A stretch of DNA of 6,103 bases from Clostridia bacterium. Its GTDB lineage: Bacteria; Bacillota; Clostridia; UMGS1883. Below, piece after piece: positions 1 through 4,886 of this stretch. Location of the stretch: the NCBI GenBank assembly GCA_017441965.1, contig JAFSBF010000178.1, positions 1-6,103 on the forward strand, given 5' to 3'. The stretch's first letter is position 1, and each line of letters opens with the position of its first letter. Under the pieces are notes generated by a model, which saw nothing but the letters and a program-made list of their open reading frames with translations, was not told the DNA's origin and ran no database searches. Both the position numbers and the translations under genes were made by a program.

Positions 1-230
1 ATTCTTCCCTGTATATTATTTAACAAATCACAAGTCTTAACCACCCTCTTTCAAAAACATTTGTTCGGTTGATTTAATCATAGCACATACTAATTCTAAA
101 ATCAAGTCCTGTCCTTAATTCTTCCAAAAAATGGATGATATTAAATATTTTTTTAGGAAAGAGCGATTGTTCTAAAACTAATTTTAAAGAAGTTTCATGC
201 AGTTTCTTTATGTTTTTTGTTGACTACCGA
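1..230. other. AT-rich non-coding stretch at the left edge
   Basis: No frame stays open for more than a few tens of codons on either strand, and none has a ribosome site followed by a plausible reading frame. The stretch is strongly AT-rich compared with the hairpin-rich block to its right. The only supported content is a minus-strand promoter candidate at 77-105. The first bases read on the minus strand are purine-rich (CAGGGAAG near positions 4-11), which could be the ribosome site of a gene beginning just outside the window. That last point is only a guess. Confidence 0.5.
77..105 (-). promoter_or_regulatory. Sigma-A-type promoter candidate reading out of the left edge
   Basis: On the minus strand there is a -35 box TTGATT (100-105), exactly 17 nt of spacer, and a -10 box TATGAT (77-82). 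The -10 is preceded by TGC, which makes an extended -10 (TGnTATNAT-like) element. No reading frame of useful length follows within the window, so the gene served would lie to the left of base 1. A perfect short dyad TGATT-T-AATCA (70-80) overlaps the -10 and could be an operator, but such a short dyad can arise by chance in AT-rich DNA. Confidence 0.45.
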
Positions 231-273
231 AAAAACCGTCCGCATCATTTTCCTTTGCAGGCGGACGGTTTTT
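231..273. terminator. Bidirectional intrinsic terminator-like hairpin
   Basis: A perfect 13-bp inverted repeat (231-243 with 261-273) has a GC-rich core (CCGTCCGC / GCGGACGG) flanked by A5 and T5, and a 17-nt loop. Read on either strand, the GC stem runs directly into a T-tract (six T on the minus strand), the classic form of a bidirectional terminator. No gene end lies close by on the plus strand. On the minus strand it could back up the pckG terminator and insulate the promoter at 77-105 from readthrough. Confidence 0.7.
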
Positions 274-279
274 AGTATA

Positions 280-315
280 TACCGCCGCTAAGTACGGCGA
301 TTATGTACGGCGGTA
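280..315. repeat. Small palindrome with an internal direct repeat
   Basis: TACCGCCG at 280-287 is the perfect inverted complement of CGGCGGTA at 308-315. The loop contains a second copy of part of the right arm: GTACGGCG occurs at 292-299 and again at 305-312. The left arm can therefore pair with either copy (a long or a short hairpin). There is no T-tract after the stem, so it is not a standard terminator. It is probably part of the same repeat-rich intergenic block; its function is unknown. Confidence 0.5.
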
Positions 316-361
316 CAAAAACAAAAAAGATAAAGAAAAAAACTTGATTAGTTATTAAAAT

Positions 362-524
362 CCTCGCCCGTTATTTTCTGCGCCCCTGCGAGGTCGTTTT
401 AAGGGGTTCGGGGGAAATTCGAAATCCCCCGACGCTTTTCGCCATTTTGGCGCTCAAAATGGCAACGGTCTCAGCGCTCCGCTGAAAGTTCTAAGCATCG
501 CTTATTTAAAAGCAAAGCTTTTAA
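362..524. repeat. Run of six consecutive short hairpins (structured intergenic block)
   Basis: Six simple inverted repeats follow one another: 362-367/388-393 (6 bp, CCTCGC), 408-415/425-432 (8 bp, TCGGGGGA), 441-449/455-463 (9 bp, GCCATTTTG, loop GCGCT), 471-476/480-485 (6 bp, loop CTC), 492-496/500-504 (5 bp, loop ATC) and 506-513/517-524 (8 bp, loop AAA). The gaps between them shrink from 14 to 1 nt. The pckG terminator follows after 4 nt. No frame codes for more than a short peptide. Such packing suggests a composite palindromic repeat or a structured RNA. The arms are symmetric, so the strand cannot be told. It would lie beyond the pckG terminator in the pckG direction. Confidence 0.55.
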
Positions 525-528
525 CACA

Positions 529-559
529 AACCCCCGCATCAAATTTCGATGCGGGGGTT
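529..559 (-). terminator. Intrinsic terminator of pckG
   Basis: A perfect 12-bp inverted repeat (529-540 with 548-559, core CCCCCGCATC / GATGCGGGGG) encloses a 7-nt loop. It starts 10 nt beyond the pckG stop codon in the direction of transcription. On the minus strand the stem ends GGGGGTT and continues TGTGTT, a moderately T-rich tail. Position and stem strength support termination of pckG. The plus-strand exit (ATCATTTTAATTA) is also AT-rich, so some bidirectional activity is possible. Confidence 0.8.
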
Positions 560-569
560 ATCATTTTAA

Positions 570-2336
570 TTATTTAAGGTTATTCTTAAGAGTTTCAAGC
601 TGAGCCTTGATTTCAGCGGGAAGTCTGTCACCAAACTGAGCGAAATACTCTTCCTGGTTTTTAACATCTTCCATCCAAACGTCTTTGTCAACGCTGAGAA
701 GCTCACGGAGCTGCTCTGCTGTTATATCAAGGTTTGTTGTATCGATGTCACCCTCTTCGGGAAGGAAACCGATAGGACTGTCAACTGCATTAACCTTGCC
801 TTCGCAACGGTCAACAATCCAGTTAAGAACACGCATATTGTCGCCAAATCCGGGCCACATAAAGTTACCCTCGTCGTCCTTTCTGAACCAGTTAACGTGG
901 AAAATCTTAGGAGCCTTATCAGCATCCATCTTTGCACCCATTTCAATCCAGTGTGCAAAGTAGTCAGCCATATTATAACCAACGAACGGCTTCATTGCCA
1001 TGGGGTCACGGCGAACAACACCAACTGCGCCTGTTGCTGCAGCAGTTGTCTCGGATGCCATTGTAGCACCTACGAATACACCGTGGTTCCAGTCTCTTGC
1101 CTGATATACGAGCGGAGCAGTCTTAGCACGTCTGCCACCGAATACGATTGCACTGATCGGCACGCCCTGCGGATTTTCAAATTCCTTGGAAATGCAGGGG
1201 CAGTTTACTGCAGGAGCAGTAAATCTTGAGTTAGGATGAGCAAGGTTACCCTCGTAAGTCTTGCCGTTTACCTTCTTACCTGTCCATTCAATGCAGTTTT
1301 CAGGAGGATTCTTGTCAAGTCCTTCCCACCAAACTGTCATATCATCTTCATTAATAGCAACATTTGTGAAGATTGTGTTCTTCTTTGTTGCAGCAAGTGC
1401 GTTGAAGTTTGTCTTCTCGCTTGTTCCGGGAGCAACGCCGAAGAAGCATGCCTCGGGATTGATTGCATAAAGTCTGCCATCCTCACCTATTCTGAGCCAT
1501 GCAATGTCGTCACCGATTGTCCAAACCTTATAGCCCTTCTCCTTAAGATACTCGGGAGGAATAAGCATTGCAAGGTTTGTCTTACCACAAGCTGACGGGA
1601 ATGCAGCACAGATGTACTTAACCTCACCCTGCGGATTTTCAAGACCGAGGATAAGCATATGCTCAGCCATCCAGCCTTCCTTCATACCCTGATATGATGC
1701 TATTCTGAGGGCGAAGCACTTCTTACCTAAAAGTACGTTTCCGCCGTAAGCAGAGTTTACAGACATAATTGTGTTATCCTGCGGGAAGTGTACAATATAT
1801 CTCTCATCAGGATTTACATCCTTCTTAGCGTGGAGACACTTAACGAAATCTCCGTCACTGCCAAGAGCGTCGAGAACATCCTTACCAACTCTTGTCATAA
1901 TATCCATATTAAGAACAACGTAGATACTGTCAGTAAGCTCTACACCAATCTTTGAGAAGGGTGAGCCAACAGGACCCATTGAATAAGGAATAACATACAT
2001 TGTTCTGCCTTCCATTGCGCCATCGTAAAGGGCATTAAGCTTTGCATACATTTCCTTGGGAGCCATCCAGTTATTGATAGGACCTGCCTCTTCCTCTGTT
2101 TCTGTACAGATGAAGGTTCTGTCCTCTACACGTGCTACGTCGTTTTCAGCAGTTCTGTGATAGTAGCAGCCGGGGAGCTTCTCCTCGTTAAGCTTTATCA
2201 TCTCACCTGTTGAAACTGCTTCTGCGCGAAGTGCCTCCAGCTGCGCTTCGCTGCCGTCAATCCATACTACGTTCTGAGGCTTACAAAGAGCTTTCATTTC
2301 TTCAAGCCAAGTAAGTACTTTTTTGTTATCTGTCAT
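570..2336 (-). CDS. pckG: Phosphoenolpyruvate carboxykinase (GTP)
   Basis: A cytosolic enzyme that interconverts oxaloacetate + GTP with phosphoenolpyruvate + GDP + CO2, linking the C4 acids to glycolysis or gluconeogenesis. The 588-residue length is normal for the GTP class. Visible motifs include YGGN (~197), the P-loop SACGKTN with the reactive cysteine (~248-254), the metal/kinase-2 motif WTIGDD (~272-277), RFTAP (~371), FGGRRAKT (~399-406) and the C-terminal nucleotide pocket NWFRKDDEGNFMWPGFG (~482-498). These are hallmarks of the GTP rather than the ATP (pckA) family. The ATG at 2336 is chosen because AAAGGAG (2344-2350) sits 7 nt upstream. An in-frame ATG at 2378 overlaps the -10 box, so it would not be transcribed from that promoter. 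It has its own promoter and terminator, so it is probably monocistronic. In fermenters the enzyme may run in the carboxylating direction; that is inference. Confidence 0.97.
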   Translation of the reverse strand: MTDNKKVLTWLEEMKALCKPQNVVWIDGSEAQLEALRAEAVSTGEMIKLNEEKLPGCYYHRTAENDVARVEDRTFICTETEEEAGPINNWMAPKEMYAKLNALYDGAMEGRTMYVIPYSMGPVGSPFSKIGVELTDSIYVVLNMDIMTRVGKDVLDALGSDGDFVKCLHAKKDVNPDERYIVHFPQDNTIMSVNSAYGGNVLLGKKCFALRIASYQGMKEGWMAEHMLILGLENPQGEVKYICAAFPSACGKTNLAMLIPPEYLKEKGYKVWTIGDDIAWLRIGEDGRLYAINPEACFFGVAPGTSEKTNFNALAATKKNTIFTNVAINEDDMTVWWEGLDKNPPENCIEWTGKKVNGKTYEGNLAHPNSRFTAPAVNCPCISKEFENPQGVPISAIVFGGRRAKTAPLVYQARDWNHGVFVGATMASETTAAATGAVGVVRRDPMAMKPFVGYNMADYFAHWIEMGAKMDADKAPKIFHVNWFRKDDEGNFMWPGFGDNMRVLNWIVDRCEGKVNAVDSPIGFLPEEGDIDTTNLDITAEQLRELLSVDKDVWMEDVKNQEEYFAQFGDRLPAEIKAQLETLKNNLK

Positions 2337-2343
2337 CGTAATT

Positions 2344-2350
2344 CTCCTTT
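2344..2350 (-). promoter_or_regulatory. Ribosome binding site fixing the pckG start
   Basis: AAAGGAG lies 7 nt before the ATG at 2336. This selects that start over the in-frame ATG 42 nt upstream. The expected leader from the promoter is only about 35 nt, with a weak A/T-only dyad (2352-2357/2361-2366) and no riboswitch-sized structure. Confidence 0.85.
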
Positions 2351-2376
2351 CAAAAATACAATTTTTCCTGTTTAAC

Positions 2377-2405
2377 ATTATATACGAAATTTTGCCATTT
2401 GTCTA
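2377..2405 (-). promoter_or_regulatory. Promoter of pckG (sigma-A type)
   Basis: On the minus strand there is a -35 box TAGACA (2400-2405, five of six consensus bases), a 17-nt spacer and a perfect -10 box TATAAT (2377-2382). Transcription should begin near 2370, giving a leader of about 35 nt before the pckG ATG. I see no obvious catabolite-repression (cre) box or other operator around it. Confidence 0.85.
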
Positions 2406-2433
2406 CTGTTTTTTCAAAAAAAATAGCAACAGT
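2405..2433 (-). other. Weak inverted repeat at the ksgA end, possible inefficient terminator
   Basis: ACTGTT and AACAGT (2405-2410 and 2428-2433) form a 6-bp stem immediately after the ksgA stop codon. A run of eight T (minus strand) lies inside the loop and can partly pair with the A-run beside the 3' arm. No T-tract follows the stem, so this is not a standard terminator and readthrough of the ksgA transcript into pckG is plausible. The repeat touches the pckG -35 box. Confidence 0.3.
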
Positions 2434-3303
2434 TTAAAAACTGCCGCCATTTTCTGTAAAATAATCGCTTAAAGTGCAAAAATCTTCTATTGAAAGCGCC
2501 TCGCCTCTTACTGTGGGCGAAAAATCCTGCATTTCTACCGCTTTTGCTATTTCTTCCTTAGTGCCAAACGCACCGCTTCCCGAAAGGGCATTTACAAGTG
2601 TTTTACGTCTCTGTGCAAATGCCGCCTTTATAAGCTTAAAGAAAAGCTTTTCATCCTTTGGTGAAACAGACGGCTTTTCAAGAATATCCATACACACAAC
2701 GGCGCTGTCAACCTTTGGTGCAGGAATAAATGAAGAAGAGGGAACATTCATTATAATTTGCGGTTTTGAATAATACTGCGTTGCAACACTTATTGCGCCG
2801 TAATCCTTTGTAGCGGGGGCTGCACAAAGCCTTTGCGCAACCTCCTTTTGTATCATAACCACAATTTTCTTAAACGGCAATCCGCTTTCAAGTAAATTCA
2901 TTATAATAGGTGTTGTGATATAATACGGAAGATTTGCCGCCACACTCACATTCATACCGTCGAACTCGTTTTTTATAAGCTCGCCAAGATTAACCTTCAG
3001 GCAATCCTCCCATATAAATGAAACATTCTGAAAACCGCCCAGTGTTTCTTCAAGGACATTCTGGAGCCTTTTGTCAAGCTCTATAGATATAACCTTTTTT
3101 GCATTTAGTGCAAGAGGCGCTGTAAGTGTGCCAAAGCCGGGGCCGATTTCTATAATCCCCTCTGCCCCGTCTGTCGCTGTCTTCGCCATAGTAAGGGGCA
3201 CATTTGCATCGGTAATAAAGTTTTGTCCCATACTTTTAGCAAAGGAAAACCCGTATTTCTGGCACAAATATTTAATTATTTTCGGGTCGGTAAGCTCGTA
3301 CAT
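2434..3303 (-). CDS. ksgA: 16S rRNA (adenine1518/1519-N6)-dimethyltransferase RsmA/KsgA
   Basis: Dimethylates two adjacent adenines in the 3'-terminal helix-45 loop of 16S rRNA, using S-adenosylmethionine, late in small-subunit assembly; loss gives kasugamycin resistance in characterised bacteria. The 289 residues match the family length. Visible motifs are SMGQNFITD (~24-32), SAM motif I EIGPGFGTLT (~52-61), acidic motif SIELD (~73-77), the catalytic target-base motif NLPYY (~124-128), the FIPAPKVDS segment (~192-200) and the C-terminal LIKAAFAQRRKTL (~224-236). The ATG at 3303 is preferred over a TTG one codon upstream because AAGGAG (3311-3316) is 7 nt away from it. This ribosome site overlaps the deoC stop codon, so translation is probably coupled. 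In many Firmicutes ksgA follows the RNase M5 gene; here its partners are deoC and a HAD gene. Confidence 0.97.
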   Translation of the reverse strand: MYELTDPKIIKYLCQKYGFSFAKSMGQNFITDANVPLTMAKTATDGAEGIIEIGPGFGTLTAPLALNAKKVISIELDKRLQNVLEETLGGFQNVSFIWEDCLKVNLGELIKNEFDGMNVSVAANLPYYITTPIIMNLLESGLPFKKIVVMIQKEVAQRLCAAPATKDYGAISVATQYYSKPQIIMNVPSSSFIPAPKVDSAVVCMDILEKPSVSPKDEKLFFKLIKAAFAQRRKTLVNALSGSGAFGTKEEIAKAVEMQDFSPTVRGEALSIEDFCTLSDYFTENGGSF

Positions 3304-3310
3304 CAAAAAA

Positions 3311-3316
3311 CTCCTT
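3311..3316 (-). promoter_or_regulatory. Ribosome binding site of ksgA, overlapping the deoC stop
   Basis: AAGGAG lies 7 nt before the ksgA ATG at 3303, and its first bases are the last bases of the deoC TAA stop (TAAGGAG). It decides between the ATG at 3303 and the TTG at 3306 and suggests translational coupling. Confidence 0.85.
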
Positions 3317-3965
3317 AATTTTTCTCAAGTGCTTTTATAATTGCACTTGCACCTATTCTGTCTGCACCTGCATCAATAAAGGCACGTGCATCCTCCATCG
3401 TGCGGATACCGCCTGCCGCTTTTATCTTCGTCTGCGGCGATACGTGCTTTTTAAAAAGCTTTATATCCTCTAAGGTTGCACCGCCGCTTGAAAAGCCTGT
3501 GGAGGTTTTAATAAAATCGGCACCTGCATCACTTACCACAGTGCAAAGCTTTATTTTCTCTTCATCGGTAAGGAGGCACGCCTCTATAATAACCTTGAGG
3601 ATTTTTCCCTTTGAAGCCTCCCGCACTGCCTTTATCTCTCTGTAGACATAGTCATAGTCGCCTGCCTTGACCATACCCACATTTATTACCATATCAATTT
3701 CATCTGCGCCGTTTGATATTGCATTGCACGTTTCAAAGCACTTTGCCTCCGTGGTAGCATATCCGTTTGGAAATCCTATTACTGTGCATATTTTCATTTT
3801 ATCCCCTACATACTCTTTTGCAAGCTTTATGTAGCACGCAGGAATACACACAGATGCGGCGTTATATTTTACAGCCTCATCACAAAGTGTCAGTATTTCC
3901 TTTGGAGTGGCAGTAACGCCAAGCTGTGTATGGTCAATTGATGATAAAATTTCCTTCTCGCTCAT
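3315..3965 (-). CDS. deoC: Deoxyribose-phosphate aldolase
   Basis: A cytosolic class I (Schiff-base) aldolase that splits 2-deoxy-D-ribose 5-phosphate into glyceraldehyde 3-phosphate and acetaldehyde, the last step of deoxynucleoside catabolism. The 216 residues match the short bacterial form. The catalytic set is present: Asp91 in DEIDMVINVG, the Schiff-base Lys153 in FIKTSTGF and Lys182 in KIKAAGGIRT, with the phosphate-binding GGIR turn following (family assignment by analogy with E. coli Asp102, Lys167 and Lys201). The N-terminal SSIDHTQLGVTAT is also typical. The gene begins 1 nt after the stop codon of the HAD gene and ends 11 nt before ksgA, so all three should share one mRNA. No deoA, deoB, deoD or deoR gene is visible nearby, so the usual deo operon context is absent within the window. 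Confidence 0.97.
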   Translation of the reverse strand: MSEKEILSSIDHTQLGVTATPKEILTLCDEAVKYNAASVCIPACYIKLAKEYVGDKMKICTVIGFPNGYATTEAKCFETCNAISNGADEIDMVINVGMVKAGDYDYVYREIKAVREASKGKILKVIIEACLLTDEEKIKLCTVVSDAGADFIKTSTGFSSGGATLEDIKLFKKHVSPQTKIKAAGGIRTMEDARAFIDAGADRIGASAIIKALEKN

Positions 3966-3966
3966 T

Positions 3967-4614
3967 TTAAATCACATCCTCAAACCCGTCAATATAGTAA
4001 TCGCAAATTTCTTTAAGTCTTTCTTTGTGCATACGGCTGCGTTCATCATAAACTCCGCAAACCGCCATGCCTGTTTTTTTTGCACACTGCGCCGCTGCGG
4101 CAACATCCTCAAACACAAGGCATTTTTGAGGTGCTACGCCTATTTTCTCTGCCGCAAGCAAATATACCTTCGGAGAATTTTTGCCAACACCTGCCTCACA
4201 GGTATTGGCAAACGCATCAAATAAATCGTATATTCCGTTGTTTTTTACAGCCGGCTCATAAAAGCTTTTCGGGGAGCTTGTACACAGTGCAATCTTTTTC
4301 CCCATAGCTTTGATTTTTTGTATATATTCTTTTACATACGGCTTTATTTTTATATTGTTTGCATATTCGTGCTCTGCCATATCTGTCCACTCACGCATAA
4401 GAGCCTCGGGACTTTCACTAAGGTTAAATCTCTGTATTGTATACCTTGCAATTTCTTCAAAGCTCATTGCGGAAATTGCGTGCACATAATCGGGCGGCAC
4501 CGCTATCCCCCTCTTTTTTTCAAGGAAATCATTATCAATCTTTTCCCAGACACCTAAAGAGTCCAAAATAGTGCCGTCCATATCAAATATAGCAGCATCA
4601 AAAGCTTCTATCAT
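3967..4614 (-). CDS. HAD-superfamily hydrolase (subfamily IA, phosphatase or phosphomutase-like)
   Basis: A haloacid-dehalogenase-type enzyme of 215 residues, presumably cytosolic and Mg-dependent, acting on a small phosphorylated metabolite. All four HAD motifs are visible: motif I DMDGT (nucleophile Asp11, acid/base Asp13), motif II CTSS (~111-114), the motif III lysine in GVGKNSP (Lys145) and motif IV FED (Glu169-Asp170). The segment between motifs I and II (~20-100) fits a helical C1 cap, as in the beta-phosphoglucomutase/phosphoglycolate phosphatase group. The substrate cannot be read from sequence. Lying 1 nt before deoC, it might handle a sugar phosphate linked to deoxyribose metabolism or damage, but that is guilt by association. 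The ATG at 4614 has GAGGTGA 6 nt upstream. I see no good promoter directly before it, so transcription may come from pncB through the intercistronic element. Confidence 0.9.
   Translation of the reverse strand: MIEAFDAAIFDMDGTILDSLGVWEKIDNDFLEKKRGIAVPPDYVHAISAMSFEEIARYTIQRFNLSESPEALMREWTDMAEHEYANNIKIKPYVKEYIQKIKAMGKKIALCTSSPKSFYEPAVKNNGIYDLFDAFANTCEAGVGKNSPKVYLLAAEKIGVAPQKCLVFEDVAAAAQCAKKTGMAVCGVYDERSRMHKERLKEICDYYIDGFEDVI
3971..3980 (-). promoter_or_regulatory. Ribosome binding site of deoC inside the HAD gene end
   Basis: AGGATGTGAT matches nine of ten bases of the extended anti-16S consensus AGGAGGTGAT and ends 5 nt before the deoC ATG. It lies within the last codons of the upstream HAD gene, so ribosomes finishing that gene would melt or pass over it, favouring coupled translation. 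Confidence 0.7.
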
Positions 4615-4620
4615 TATTTT

Positions 4621-4627
4621 TCACCTC
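4621..4627 (-). promoter_or_regulatory. Ribosome binding site of the HAD gene, touching the palindromic element
   Basis: GAGGTGA lies 6 nt before the ATG at 4614. The base immediately upstream (4628) is the last paired base of the 27-bp terminal stem of the intercistronic element, so the ribosome site is single-stranded but sits at the foot of a long helix. Confidence 0.8.
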
Positions 4628-4654
4628 TAACCGAAACGAAATAATCCGAACTCG

Positions 4655-4761
4655 ATTTTTAGAGGCGGATTTCCGCTTTCGCTGTGTTAAAATACTCGGA
4701 AATACACAAAGTATTTCCTGCGTTTTTGCCTTGCGCAACCAAAAATCCGCTCTCTAAAAAT
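4655..4761. repeat. Stem-loop P2 of the intercistronic element
   Basis: The outer stem pairs 4655-4672 with 4743-4761 (18 bp with a single bulged base; core GCGGATTT / AAATCCGC). Its apical part contains a separate perfect 8-bp hairpin, GGAAATAC (4698-4705) with GTATTTCC (4711-4718), loop ACAAA. A palindromic TTGCGCAA sits at 4731-4738. No T-tract follows on either strand, so it is not a standard terminator. Confidence 0.75.
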
Positions 4762-4768
4762 TCAAAGA

Positions 4769-4876
4769 CCTGAAACGGATGAAATTTTGTGCAAGTTTTG
4801 GTGCGAAGGATGAAGCAAGGCTTTGTGCCTTGCAAAGACGACAAACCGAAAATTGCCGAAATTACACCGTTTCAGG
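4769..4876. repeat. Stem-loop P3 of the intercistronic element
   Basis: The base is a perfect 10-bp stem, CCTGAAACGG (4769-4778) with CCGTTTCAGG (4867-4876). The middle is an imperfect A/T-rich stem, and the tip is a perfect 7-bp hairpin, GCAAGGC (4815-4821) with GCCTTGC (4827-4833), loop TTTGT. Confidence 0.75.
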
Positions 4877-4886
4877 CGGGTTTGGA

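Noticed and set aside
220..248. A plus-strand TTGACT resembling a -35 box
   Set aside because: The bases 17 nt downstream (CATCAT) are a poor -10 match and lie within the terminator-like hairpin at 231-273.
362..524. A CRISPR array as the explanation for the repeated hairpins
   Set aside because: The hairpins differ in sequence; there are no identical direct repeats with regular spacers.
685..1595. Several plus-strand frames of 90-120 codons antisense to pckG
   Set aside because: The opposite strand encodes an intact, motif-complete PEP carboxykinase. These frames lack recognisable protein features.
2337..2378. An upstream in-frame ATG giving pckG 14 extra residues (MLNRKNCIFERRIT)
   Set aside because: The ATG overlaps the -10 box, so it would not be in the mRNA from that promoter. 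The ATG at 2336 has an ideal ribosome site, and the extension is not expected for the family.
4659..4844. A 61-codon open frame on the minus strand between the HAD gene and pncB
   Set aside because: It lies wholly inside the palindromic element, has no ribosome site that I can see, and its openness is explained by the repeat structure. It could be a spurious ORF that recurs with each copy of the repeat.
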